NCBI RefSeq assembly: GCF_008831285.2
Contig: NW_022204507.1
Span: 1,426,001-1,490,000 of the forward strand
Reading direction: 5' to 3'
Source: Nymphaea colorata
Lineage: Eukaryota; Streptophyta; Magnoliopsida; Nymphaeales; Nymphaeaceae
Length of the DNA stretch: 64,000 nt
Numbering within the stretch: position 1 is the stretch's first letter; each line of letters starts with the position of its first letter. The position numbers were made by a program, and so were the translations under genes. Positions 35,341-46,833 of this stretch are shown here, one piece after another. Under the pieces are notes generated by a model. The model was given only the letters and a program-made list of their open reading frames with translations, was not told the origin of the DNA and searched no databases.

Positions 35341-35363
35341 CCAATGGCGCTCCACTATAAAAA
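35341..35363 (+). promoter_or_regulatory. Putative promoter of ZYP1-like pseudogene, unit B
   Basis: CCAAT at 35341-35345 and TATAAAAA at 35356-35363, conserved from unit A, with the GACCGTTACCG word at 35284-35294. The presumed ATG is at 35590. Confidence 0.5.
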
Positions 35364-35589
35364 CAAGATTTCCCGCTTCTTTCCTCATTTCAATTTGTCA
35401 CTCTCTCCTTCGTTTTTTCTCCTTTTCATCTCCCTCTCCCTCTCCTTTCCTCTACTCATTCGTCCGTCCCGCTAGATTTTTCTATACGTCCTCTTCTTCA
35501 TCGTAGTCATTCGGCTGCCTTCTTTTTCGATCGCCCTTCAAGGTCAATTTCTAGGAACGCAAATGATTCTCCTCCCTGATCCACCAGAG

Positions 35590-37243
35590 ATGCAGAATAC
35601 AAGTTCTTCAACTCTGAAGCTGCTGGATCAACTCAGATCAGTCAATGAAACTTCAGGAAGCTTCAAGATTCCATTACAGATGTCTTTCGATGTCATATCG
35701 GGGAAAAGTTTGGTCAATCTAAACATTTCTGGCAGTAGTTTCTGGAAATCCTGCTTTCTTGTTTTTTAGTCTAGTAGGAAAAATGAGATTTGAGACACGT
35801 TGATAACGATTTCTCTTTAATTCTTAATTTTCAGAGGGAATGGTTAAGGATCAAGATTCTGCCAAATAGGAACTCGAAATGGCCGTTTGTCCTACCTGTG
35901 TTTGTTGACCATCATTCGATACCTTTTCTTTGTTTCCCCTTAGTTCATCTTTACCCAGCTCAATTGTTTTTTACCAGTGAATACCGCTTGGATGTTTAAA
36001 TGTTTGGTTGAGGTCCGATTTTTATTTTTCCAACCCGAAATTTATGCTGTCTTGGTCCTTTCAGGATGATTCTTAGTGTAAATCAATCTGTTGCATTTAA
36101 AAATGCGAATACGTCACTTCTACTTGAAAAGGAATGTCTTTGGGAATTCATACTTCACCATTCATGTTGTAGAGTTTGAGACTGAAGAAATTGACAGATC
36201 GAATTTATGTCCTCGAGGCAAAGTTACAAAGCGTAAACAGTGAAAATGCAAGGCTGAAACTAAAACAGGGTGAAGATTCAAAGTTACGGAGTAGTTTGGA
36301 TTCAAAATGATGCTTAAATGAGTCATTGCCTGATCAACGGACAGAGGCTATGCAGCGACTTGCTCAGCTGGCGGAGGAAGGTAGCAGCCTGTATTTTCTT
36401 GGTACAGTGCATTTGTATCTGAACTTAATCCAGTATTTCCTGGATTAGCCATAAAAGGGCGTTACAAAAAAAAATATGATATTCTTTCGTTTTGAGAAGC
36501 TGAGAGAGGCAAAAAGTGCTTCGAGAATAAGTTGGCTGCCAGTTCAGTAGCATTTGATGATTTAAACATAAAGCTGAATTCATTAACCTTCAAGCTAGAA
36601 TGTGCAGAAAGAAATATTGCGATTGGTAGATAGTGCTTTCACAAAATGCACGTTTTGAAAGGAAAAAAAAAAACCCCGCTGTTGTCTCAACCGTACTTTC
36701 TGAAAATGTTAGTTGCTTTTTCACTCTAAAAAAATCAGGTAATAGAGCTTGGCAGGGACCTGGATGCTGTAACTTTGCAAATCAAGGAGGAACGTGAAAT
36801 TGCAAGGGAGAAAATTCAGAAATGTCAACTTGAATTGGAGCGCTTCAGATCAAAGGAGACTGAATTGATGGCCACAATGAAAGTTTCACAGTCATCAAAA
36901 ACCACGAGTAAATTTGAAGATCAAAAGGTATGACTGGATATTACTTGGTTAAAAGTTCTGCATTGTGGCCCATCTCTGAGAGATGGGAATTTCAGCAAGA
37001 GTTAAAGATGCAAATCTTGAGTTTGGAATCGATCAACCGAGACACTCAAGAGAAACAGAGTCTCTGTTACAAGGAAACAAGGATGAAATTGATGCTCTTC
37101 ACGAAGATATTGAGAAGAATTGCAAGCGTGTGGAATCATTGGAGATCCAAATCAGCCTGCTCCATGTTCAGCTGGATGACAGGGAAAAGGTTGAATTGAA
37201 TCTTAAAGAAAAGGAGAAGGAATCGGTTGAGAATATTGTGCGG
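35590..37243 (+). pseudogene. ZYP1: ZYP1-like pseudogene, unit B
   Basis: The same six exon blocks as unit A: 35590-35734, 35835-35884, 36173-36380, 36500-36625, 36739-36927 and 36996-37243. Exon 1 is open here (KLLDQLRSVNETSGSFKIPL), whereas A has a stop. Private lesion: TAG at 35867-35869 where A has TCG. Shared lesion with A: TGA at 36308-36310. Block 6 keeps the acceptor (GGGAATTTCAG) that A lost, and reads QELKMQILSLESINRDTQEK in one frame but the ESLLQGNKDEIDALHEDIEK continuation in another, so a frameshift lies inside it. The middle of the protein between blocks 4 and 5 is missing, as in A. Confidence 0.75.
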
Positions 37244-37955
37244 GTATTCTATATTATTTTGGCTCAAAAGATTATCATTTATCAACATGGTTGGTCTTGC
37301 CACACATGGTGTCACTTATTTTTGATAACATTAAGTCATTAACATACATGTCAAATTTCTTAACCATTAGATAGTTTTTTAATGTTGAATATATTAATCT
37401 TAGCGTTTGATTTGTATTGACTTGATTTTCATTGACATATTGTTTCTTGCCTCAGTTTTTTTGAAATATGCAATTATAGAGTAGGAGCAATTGCTTAATT
37501 GTGCAATTTCTGGTTATGAAAAAAAATTAGGAAATATAACTTAGTTATTATTTGATGGTATGAATTATGCATGTATTCAAACCATTTTACAACTTTTTTA
37601 TGTTTTAATGACAAGTTATATATTGTTTTTATATTTCTTTTAAAAACAATAGTTTACAAAACCCAGCCTGAGTTACCGAGTTGATCCGCTGAGTCACAAG
37701 TCAAGAATGAATGAGTCGTTACCGCGTCACCGGTTTTAAAATATTGGTTTGAAAAGCTAGGCGTCTTGGTGAAATATGAGTGTCACATAGTCCGCCTCAC
37801 TGACACAAAAGCTGATTAACATTCTTTTTTCTTTTGCTGATTATATTGCATTTACACTAAAAGTTGTTTCTTCAATATACTGTAACTTTGTCAAGTTCTG
37901 CACATTTTGTGGAATCATGGATTCAAATTCTAACTCCTGTTTCAAGTTGTAATAG
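37244..37955 (+). other. Spacer joining ZYP1-like and helicase exons, unit B
   Basis: Near-identical to 18182-18883 except for a short extra segment (GTGGAATCATGGAT near 37909) that is also in unit C. No exon visible. Confidence 0.5.
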
Positions 37956-40632
37956 ATCCATTTGGAGGAGGATTCAGATGACATACTTGTGTTCTTAACC
38001 GGGCAAGAAGAAATTGAGTCGGTGGAAAGACTTGTTCTGGATCGTTGGCAACATTTAGCTGAAGACGCTAAAAAAAATTTCACTGTTCCTATTTATTCAG
38101 CGCCTCCTTCTGAGCAACAAATGCAGGCTTTTAAACCAGCTCCCCATGGATTTTGAAACGTACATGTTTTCGTCCTTGATTTGCATCATAGAACATGTGC
38201 ATGCACAGGCGTTGTATTCCAAACACTCACCATGTACACAATATCATGGTTATTTGTTTTTTTTTTCTCTTGACAATTGTGTATTCAGAAGTAAAGCCCT
38301 TAATTTTATCTATTTATTATTCCCTTTTCCAATGGAATGTCTATGGACTTTATCATCATGATGATAAATTAATTTTGAATCCTTGACATATAGCACTTTC
38401 CTATTACAACTGAATCACTGATTGTTCAAAAGGAGGTGCCTGATTGTGAATCAACTGTGTGTAAATTTCCTTTGAGATACTTGTACAGGCTCTGATAAAT
38501 TCATTTGGTTGTTGATTCCTTCAGTGCATTATTTGTTAATGGACTGTTGCTCGTGTGTTTTTTCATGCCTCCTTGTTATCTAGAGCACATCTACTTCATA
38601 GAAGGAATTCCGTTCTCCAAGTTCCTATACTGATAGATTTTTGATATTTCAGGTTATGCTGGCAACAAATATTGCTGAAACATCGGTGACAATTCCTGGA
38701 ATCAAGTATGTGGTTGACCCAGGATTGGTTAAATCACGTTCTTATCATCCACACACTGGAATGGAGTCACTAGTTATCGTCCCTATTTCAAAAGCACAAG
38801 CTCTTCAGAGAAGGTGGATATTTTTTTTGTCCTTTTTGATGGTAGTGGAAGATCCTACTGACATCCTTCTCCCTGCTTTTTTGTTAATTCAAGTCATGGA
38901 TATGTCTTTATTCTTTACGTTTCATTGCCAACTCTTGTCTTGTCTCTGTCGATCATTCATGTCAGACTGGATAATAAAAGGTCTGCACCTCTGCGGTACT
39001 GGTTTAGACAAGTTCTCATTTTAGTTCATCTATATGTGATGAAAGAAAATCTCTTGGGGCCTCTTTGTTACATCTTGGAGGCTGGAAATGAAATGCAAAC
39101 AAGATTCCCCTTCCCATCATGGAGACCTACATGCCTGCCAATATGCAGGGAAACCTTTGTGTGAAACCTGCAGCTTTTGGTTCTCCATAGTGTGTGCAGC
39201 CTCCTTCATTTGATCACTACAGCCCCTTGTGCAGCCCTAGATCAGAAAAAATGTGGATGAAAGATGTTATAGTAGGATCTATCTAGTATGGCCTTTGACC
39301 TGAGCTTAAATGTGGCAGGTCTTAGGTCTTGGCTCAACATACTGAGAAGCATATATGAAGTAGAAGAACGACAAGTAAGAGGAGGAAGAAGAAAAAGTGA
39401 CAAATACAGGCCAGTCAAATGTCTAATGTTGTTTCCATACAAATTTGACAATTTCTTTATTACAATGGCCAAGGTATCCGAAGTCATGCTGCACTTAGAC
39501 ATGTCAATAGAGGTGCTTCTGCTTTTCAAAAGCACTTGTTTACATTGGGGAAGTTATTGGGGAAGCTTTAGAAGAAAGCTTGATTGGTCCTTAGAAGAGC
39601 TGATATATAGTTCTGTGTGGGGCCCAACACTTAGCAAGTTCAAAAGAGACAAAAATATGCTTGGCATAAATGTAAAAATACAACACTAAAAACTAAAAAG
39701 ATACCACTACATTGTTCGCAAGGGTACAGGAGAATACATTAGATTCTATGTTTTCTTGATAATATTCTCTTGAATTGTATTCCATCTGTGTAAACCGGAA
39801 ATTAACAACAGGTCATGAAGGCCCAGGGAAATGTTTCCGTTTATACACAGAAGATGAGTTTGACAAATTGAAAGACTCTACTGAACCGGAAATTAAAAGG
39901 TGTAGACTTTCAAATGTTGTCCTACAGCTGAAGGCTTTAGGAATTGATGATGACCTTGGATTTTATTTCATTGATAAACCTTCAAGGTGGGAGGTTCTCC
40001 TGTTTAAGTGAGATGGTCTTTATTTGTATAATCTAGAATGCCTGTATATATATGCTTTTTATGTCTTCAACATGATCACTTGGCAAGACACAACCTCCTT
40101 TTTTTACTTAACAACGTTTGATGCTGTCCATAATTCTTACCAACAATTGTGGCTTCTGATAAAGAGGCATCTGCTTTGATCGCTTCACATCTGCACTTTT
40201 TTTTTATCCAGGAGTACTACATTTTTTATTCTATATACCATATTTGCATGTTGTTTTCAGTTGTACTCACTGTAGTGTATTTGTGTCTGGGAAAAATGCA
40301 TCTGATTGCAATTTTTCGTTCTGTTCTTTATGCAGCAAGGGCAGATGATTAAGCGACGATAAAGATACACCAATATTATAGGATTATAGTGATTTGTTTT
40401 TGTCTGGTTTTCATGATGTTCTCCCTACATGATTTAACGGTCTTTAGATCTCATGCACTGTTCTCACAAAATGGTTAGGTTTCAAAAGGAAAATGATTGC
40501 TCCTTTATTTTCCTAATGTAATGAGTAGCTGACATTTTGCCATACTGGAAATTGCTTTTCTGCTTCTGTCCAAAACTAGTAGCATAACTTCATGCACAAA
40601 ATGATGCAGGATGGCCATTGTGAAATCCTTGG
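37956..40632 (+). pseudogene. DEAH-box helicase (DHX33-like) fragment, unit B
   Basis: Exon blocks 37956-38159, 38653-38813 ([15 protein letters not shown] and on to ISKAQALQR), 39812-39986 and 40610-40632. This copy has no Copia-1, so the second block is complete. Lesions: CGA to TGA at 38154-38156 (HGF then stop); the motif VI arginine is changed (GRE to GHE at the start of block 3); and the last exon is deleted after MAIVKSLG. Domain 1 is absent, as in the other copies. This gives an independent history of decay on the same fragment. Confidence 0.8.
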
Positions 40633-40854
40633 TGTTTACTGAAATACCATCTGTGTCGTATCCTGATTCAATGACCTTTTTATGCAGAGATCATAGGAAA
40701 CCTTGCTTGGAGGAGTGTGCTATTTTTAGTTATGAGTGTTCCTATTTTATCTGACTTGTCAGTAATGCCACGTTTTAATTTCTATGTTGTCCATGTTCGC
40801 TGTGTTCTAATAATCATATGAAAGCCTGCTCAGTTTTGCTGTTACATTTGCTGC

Positions 40855-42033
40855 ATGTCCATTAAGGGTCCTGTTATCAAGTTAGGAGACACCGCTCTTG
40901 TGAGTCGTGGTCCTGGCGGCCCGTCTAGATCCCTTCGCCGGTGCACTCACTGCAAGAAGACAGGTCACACCGTGGATTATTGTTGGGATCTTCATCCAGA
41001 AAAGAAGGGACACAAAGGGAGATCTTCGATTGGGAGAACGCCTGTGTCTGAGGTGCAAGCATCCAGTGGAGAAAAAGTCTCCATTTCTGCTGACCAGCTT
41101 CGTGAACTAAGGGCTTATTTGGGCAGGATCGATGTCAACAAGATTGAGACCTCAGAGGGAACTACAGCTAATCATGCTCTCGCGGTTATTGGCAATCAAG
41201 GTAGCTCTTCTGTGGGGGAATGGATTGTCGATAGTGGTGCTACTCATCACATGACAGGTAATCCAAAATTGTTTCATGAGTATAAGTTGTCCTCGGGAAA
41301 GGAACGTGTTTCTTTTGCAGATGGTTCCTCTACCTGTGTGGCATGCGAAGGCACTCTGTCCTTGTTGGACAAATTTCATGTGCAGGGCGCTTTACATGTT
41401 TCCCAGTTTCCTTTAAATATCTTATCAGTCAGTAGACTTACTAAAGAATTGAATTGTGAACTTATATTCTCTGCCGATCGTTGTGTTTTGCAGGACTTGG
41501 TGACAGGGAAGAGGATTGGGATTGGTTTAGCTTCTGATGGATTATATCGTCTTCCCATACGTGTGGCTACTGCTCTGTTGACAGCGATCCACAAGACAGA
41601 TAAGAGAAGAGAAGATTGTCTTCAGTCTTTTATGTACTGGCATGAACGTTTTGGGCATTTACCTTTTGGGATTTTGAAACATTTGTTTCCAGACTTGTGT
41701 TCCTCCTTTGATTTGTCTTCCATTTCTTGTGATGTTTGTCAGTTTGCCAAACATGTGAGGGCTTCGTACCCTCTTTCTTCTAGTTATGCTAATGAAGCTT
41801 TTTCCCTGATTCACTCTGATGTATGGGGACCTTCAGGCATTCATACCCGTCAAGGTTTCCAGTATTTTATCACTTTCATTGATGATTTCTCTCGTGCTAC
41901 ATTTATATACTTGTTAAAAGACCGCAGCGAGGTTCCTCGCATCATAGAGACATTTATTCTTCTTGTGCATACCCAGTATGGTGCGAATGTTAAAACTTTC
42001 AGGTCCGATAATGCCCGTGAGTACATGTGTTAG
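40855..42033 (+). pseudogene. Copia-2 zinc knuckle, protease and integrase part, ending at an in-frame TAG
   Basis: The first 11 codons (MSIKGPVIKLG) come from unit B host sequence. Copia sequence follows: zinc knuckle CTHCKKTGHTVDYC, protease WIVDSGATHHMTG, GAG-pre-integrase YWHERFGHLPFGILKHLFP with CDVCQFAKH, and integrase blocks HSDVWGPSG and FRSDNAREYMC. The TAG at 42031-42033 interrupts the integrase between the second catalytic D and the E. Translation in the same frame continues past it without any other break, so a single nonsense change is the only interruption of the frame. Confidence 0.85.
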
Positions 42034-44502
42034 CCTGTTGAGGAGTTTCTTAGACAACAGGGGATTGTTCACGAGACATCCTGTAGTTACACCCCACCTC
42101 AAAATGGGGTAGCTGAAAGGAAAAATCGTCAACTTCTTAATGTCACCAGGGCTCTTTTGTTTCAGAGAAATCTTCCTAAACACTATTGGGGTGATGCAGT
42201 TCTTACTAGTGCCTATCTTATTAACCGCATGCCCAGTCGTGTTTTGAATGGTAGGACTCCCCACTCGTTGCTTCCTGGCAGTCGTCCACCATTTCCTCTT
42301 CCTCCTCGTGTTTTTGGTTGTGTATGTTTTATCCATGATCACAGTCCAAATGTCAAGAAACTTGATCCTAGGTCTATCAAAGGTGTCTTTGTTGGATACT
42401 TCCCTACGCAAAAAGGATACAAATGTATTGATCCTATTACTGGTCGAGCTTATGTTACGAGGGATGTTACCTTCTTGGAACATGCCTCTTACTTTGGTGT
42501 GAATCCTCTTCAGGGGGAGCAGTCTGTGGGCAGGGAAGAGTATTCTCAAAGACAGGAACTTCAGTTTATAGATTTTTTGGACTACAAGAAAGCAGAATCA
42601 CTTAATACTGTTGATGTGCCTGAGAAGGAGGAAAGGGGTGACAATGGCATTGAGAAGGAAGACCCTCAGTTGTTTGGACAGTTCTACTCTAGACGAGGTA
42701 CTCAGACAGAGGTGATGACTTGTGATGCTAGATCTACTTCCAATCCCAATGCCACTCCTTCCCTGGATGAACCAAGTCCTACCAAGGAGACCGTGGAGAC
42801 TCATGATGAGGTTGAAAAGAAGAATGACGATCTTCCCATTGCCCTGAGAAAGGGTGTCAGGTCATGTACTCAACACCCCATTGGTAATTTTGTTTCTTAT
42901 TCCAGACTTGGGAAAGATTACAAGTGCTTTGTTTCTACTCTCTCTTTGGCTGTGATTCCCAGGACTGTCGCTGAAGCTCAAAGTGACTCCAAGTGGGCTG
43001 ATGCAATGAAAGAAGAAATAGATGCCCTAAGAAGAAACTTGACATGGGAAGTGGTGAAGATTCCTGAAGCCGCTCACCTAGTTGGATCCAAATGGGTGTA
43101 TACCATCAAGTACAAACCAGATGGGAGTGTTGAAAGATATAAAGCTCGACTTGTGGCCAAGGGGTTTAGCCAGAAATATGGAATTGATTACTTGGAAACC
43201 TTTGCTCCTGTTGCGAAAATGAAGACTGTGAGGGTGGTTATATCCCTAGCTGTGATGAAGGAGTGGAAGATGTATCAACTGGATGTTAAGAATGCATTCC
43301 TCAATGGTGACCTCGAAGAAGAAGTATATATGCATATGCCTCCAGGATATGAAGAACCAGAAAAGTGTTGTAAGCTGAAAAAGGCCTTGTATGGCCTTAA
43401 GCAATCGCCCAGAGCGTGGTTTGAACGACTGAGAAGAGTGATGATACGTCATGGATACAAACAAGGAAATGGAGATCACACTCTGTTTGTGAAGAAGAAG
43501 GAGAGCAGGGTTACTCTCCTGCTCGTCTACGTAGATGACATGATTGTTACTGGAGATGATGAGGAGGAGATTATCAAGCTAAAAGGGTTACTGGCTACAG
43601 AATTCGACCTCAAAGATCTTGGCAAGGTAAGGTATTTTCTTGGTATGGAGGTTGCTAGGTCTAGTACTGGTCTTGTACTAAACCAAAGGAAATATACATT
43701 AGATCTGCTGGAAGAAACTGGTAAATTGGGATGTAGACCTACTCCTACCCCTTTTGACACTGGGCACAAGTTGAGTCTTAGAGATGGAGAGCCTCTCTGT
43801 GAAGAAGACAAGGGAAGATATCAACGTTTGGTTGGGAAGCTAATTTATCTTACCCTCACGAGACCTGATATCACCTTTGCGGTGAATGTTTTGAGCCAAT
43901 TCATGCATGCGCCTACCGATGCACATCTGAAGGCTGTGGACAGAGTGCTATGCTACCTGAAGAAAAATCCTGGTAAGGGACTCCTGTATGTGAAACAAGA
44001 GACTGTGGAAATCGAGGGCTATTCTGATGCGGATTGGGCAGGTTGTGGTGATACCAGACGATCCACTACAGGGTACTGTGTCTACTTGGGAGGAAACCTT
44101 GTTGTATGGAGGAGCAAGAGACAGGATGTTTGCTCTAGATCCAGTGCAGAGGCAGAATATAGGGCAGTTGCTATGGGAGTGTCAGAGTTATTATGGTTGA
44201 AGATATTGTTGACTGACATTGGAATAGAGATTGAAGGACCTATGAAGATGTACTGTGATAACAAGTCTGCAATCAACTTAGCCAACAATCCTGTTCTTCA
44301 CGACAGAACAAAACATGTTGAAATTGATCGTCACTTCATTCGGGAAAGGATTGATGCGAAAGAGTTGATCTTACCTTACATGAAGTCTGAAGACCAAACT
44401 GCTGATGTTCTGACGAAAGCTCTTCCTTCAGCTTCATTTGAGAGGAATGTATCCAAGTTGGGCATGTTTGATATGTATGCCCAACTTGAGGGGGAGTGTT
44501 GA
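42034..44502 (+). pseudogene. Copia-2 integrase end, reverse transcriptase and RNase H
   Basis: The same frame continues after the TAG: PVEEFLRQQGIVHETSCSYT and the catalytic E in PPQNGVAERKNRQ, then the integrase C-terminal part (GVFVGYFPTQKGYKC). RT has WVYTIKYKPDGSVERYKARL, DVKNAFLNGDLEEEVYM, ALYGLKQSPRAWF and VYVDDMIVTGDD. RNase H has YSDADWAGCGDTRRSTTGY and SSAEAEYRAV, ending MYAQLEGEC. The longest ATG-initiated stretch begins at 42157. Catalytic residues of RT and RNase H are present. Confidence 0.85.
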
Positions 44503-44745
44503 TGGATTGTGTGTTTCGGGTTCGGATCCATACCCGACCCGCCTTGTAGCCCGTTTTGGGCTCTACTTAAGTCATGTAACCCTAATCCTTAAGAGTTAAT
44601 GATAATCTTAAGAGAGAGAGAGTCTGGCTGCTAGTGGGCACCAACTCCTCCTCATTCGTGGTTTTTTCTCCCTCGTGTTGAGGGTTTTCCACGTTACATC
44701 GTGATCATTGTTTCTCTTCGTCTTCTTCTTGTTCGTATTTCTACA
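44497..44745 (+). repeat. 3' LTR of Copia-2
   Basis: The LTR starts TGTTGATGGATTG right after the polypurine tract GAGGGGGAG (44488-44496). It is taken to end at TTTCTACA (44745) because the repeat-block sequence begins just after. No 5' LTR is available for comparison, so the right end is an inference. Confidence 0.7.
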
Positions 44746-46440
44746 AGAAGCATTTAGGAAATGTCGCACATCAAATACAAGAAATTTAAAGATACAACAA
44801 GAAATTGAGAAGACTCTAAGAAAATGAAAAGAATTTGAAGGCAAGTTGCACAATTTTGGAAGACTTGACAACGATTTCAGACTTACGTAGACAAACTAAT
44901 ATTCTTCAAGTGATTTCAAAAATTCCTCAAGGATTTGAAAAGAATTTGCAAGAAATCTGAAAATCACTCAATTTCTTTATGTGATCAAGTATATGACGTT
45001 GGATTTCAGATTTTGGTCTAAGAAATAGAGTACGAAATTGAAGTTGGTGATTCTATCCTAAGATTTGAATTAGAAGTTTGTTCTTATGTGGTCTACGATG
45101 TTGGATTTCAAACTTGCAGATCAGATGTTTGATCTGATCTAGCTTGGGATGTTGAATTTGGGATTGCGACCTAAGGTCTGAATCAGATGTCTCATCTAAT
45201 CCGGTCTAGGATGTTGGATTCAGGGCGTTCAACAAGCATCTAGATCAGAGGTCTCATCTCCAAGCTCTAGATCAGAGGTCTCATCCACTCCGGTATAGGA
45301 TGTTGGATTGCGATATTCAACAAGCAGCTATAACGGAGGTCTCATTTTATCCAATCGAGGATGTCGAATGTATATTATTTTGAAAATGGATGTGAATTTT
45401 AAAAAAATTAAACCCCAATCTAGACCATGTTTAAAATCATATTGAAAATTTATACAATGCAATGACATTTAGAAACTTGAAAGTCTAAAGGTGCATTTAC
45501 AAGCTAGAGAATTTAGCACATATTAAAGAAAAGTACAAAATCAAATCCAAAAAAATTGAAGATCCCAATAGAAGTTTAGATCTCAAAAGAAGTTTAGAAA
45601 ATTCACAGAAAATGAATCATAAAAATTTGAAGTCAACTACAAAATTTTGGAAAACTTAGAGAGTGGTTTCAAAGATGTATATAGGCAAAGTAAAACACAG
45701 GAAATGATTCCAAATATTCAGAAGGGATTTCAATCCATTCAATGATGTTTGATTTAGGATTTGGATGTAAGAAATAGATCAGAGGTCTGACCTCATCCGG
45801 TATGGGGTGTTGAAATTGGTATTTACACCTAAGGTATGGATCAGAGGTCACTTCCTGATCCTGGTCTTGGATGTTGTATGCAGGATTTAGACTAAAGCTC
45901 TAGAATAGGGGGACAATCTTATACAGTCTCAGAAGTTGGATTGGTAATTTGAAAGTGGATTTGAATTTTAAAATCTGAACCAAAGAGTTCATACCATGTT
46001 TAAAATCGTTTTACAAATTCAAACAATCCAGTGTATGTTAGAAAATTGAAAGTAGAAAGCATAATTAAAAACTTGACAATTTAACAAGCATTTCGGAAAT
46101 GTCGCACATCAAATACAAGAAATTTTAAGATACAACAATAATTTTGGAAAACGTGGACAAGCATCTACATCGGTGGTCTCATCTTATCATGTCGAATACA
46201 TATTTTGAAGGTGCATGTGAAGTTTAAAATATCAACCCCCATTCTTTAGACCATGTTGAAAATCATTTTGAAGATTAATACAGTCCAATGGAATTTAGAA
46301 ACTCGAATGTTGGAAGGTGCATTTAAACTAACAAAGATTTACGAAAAATACGAAATCAAATCCAAAAAATTTGAAGATCTCACAAGAAATTGAGAAAATT
46401 CAAAGAAAATCAAAGCATAGGAATTTGAAGTCAATTATCA
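44746..46440. repeat. Degenerate tandem repeat, unit about 820 bp, two copies
   Basis: Words recur in order with shifts of about 810-825 bases; for example, 45375-45500 matches 46197-46320, and 45510-45650 matches 46330-46440. Internal shorter repeats (GATCAGAGGTCTCATC, GGATGTTGGATT) occur many times. A further match links 44747-44812 with 46086-46150. There is no long open frame. It resembles a decayed satellite or a noncoding retrotransposon region. Confidence 0.65.
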
Positions 46441-46651
46441 GAGGAGACCCAATTGCAAACAGAACCAGAAGGGACCCAAGCGGCGTACTAACCAAAAGCG
46501 AGAGCGGCGACCCAAGTGGTGACCAAAGCATCCGACCCAATGGCGAACCAAATGTCAGAAACCAGCAAGCGCATAGCCAAAATGAAAGACCCCAGCCTGC
46601 AATGATAAACCCAACGGACTATAGAGGAACCCCAATAGGAAACCACACATG
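46441..46651. other. Short noncoding flank left of the minus-strand Copia
   Basis: A/C/G-rich sequence with ACCCAA and GACCCAAGC words, continuous with 51773 onward once the Copia insertion is removed. No gene recognised. Confidence 0.4.
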
Positions 46652-46656
46652 AACAC
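46652..46656. other. Target-site duplication, left copy (AACAC)
   Basis: AACAC directly precedes the element and is repeated at 51768-51772 directly after it. Five bases is the normal length for Copia integration. Confidence 0.9.
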
Positions 46657-46822
46657 TGATAAGATTAGAAAGAATTATGTTTTGATTAACCTCGAAATCT
46701 GCCCTAACTCCTCTTTATATAGACTAGAGGAGAGTGAGAAGATACAAGAGACCCATCTAAAAAAAATGTTATTACAAAAGTACCCTCTTAAACCTAAAAC
46801 TGAATATAAACACATCTTAACA
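46657..46822 (-). repeat. 3' LTR of the minus-strand Copia
   Basis: 166 bp, TGATAAGATTAG to CATCTTAACA on the plus strand (TG...CA in element orientation). It differs from the other LTR only in an A/G position within the CTAAA-AAAATG word. Confidence 0.95.
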
Positions 46823-46833
46823 CTCCCCCTCAA
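46823..46833 (-). other. Polypurine tract
   Basis: TTGAGGGGGAG on the minus strand, directly before the 3' LTR. It overlaps the polyprotein stop codon. The same tract stands before the LTR of the element at 23848. Confidence 0.9.

Larger units (their letters stand above)
30954..40888 (+). repeat. Tandem unit B of the multi-gene-fragment array
   Basis: Unit B carries the same order as unit A (PLD-like exon, spacer, GC-rich block, AT spacer, ZYP1-like, helicase) without the Copia-1 insertion. It matches A to position 40888 (A 26651), where Copia-2 sequence begins. The JMJ21-like part is missing. An internal deletion of about 412 bp relative to A lies at about 40632. Confidence 0.85.
40888..44745 (+). 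mobile_element. Copia-2 element, 5'-truncated, at the end of unit B
   Basis: A second Copia family with zinc knuckle, protease, integrase, RT, RNase H, polypurine tract and 3' LTR. The 5' LTR, primer site and gag N-terminal domain are missing. Unit B sequence joins directly to the zinc-knuckle region at about 40888. The right flank (44746 on) is unrelated to unit A and belongs to a repeat block, so a deletion or rearrangement joined the two sides. Confidence 0.88.
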
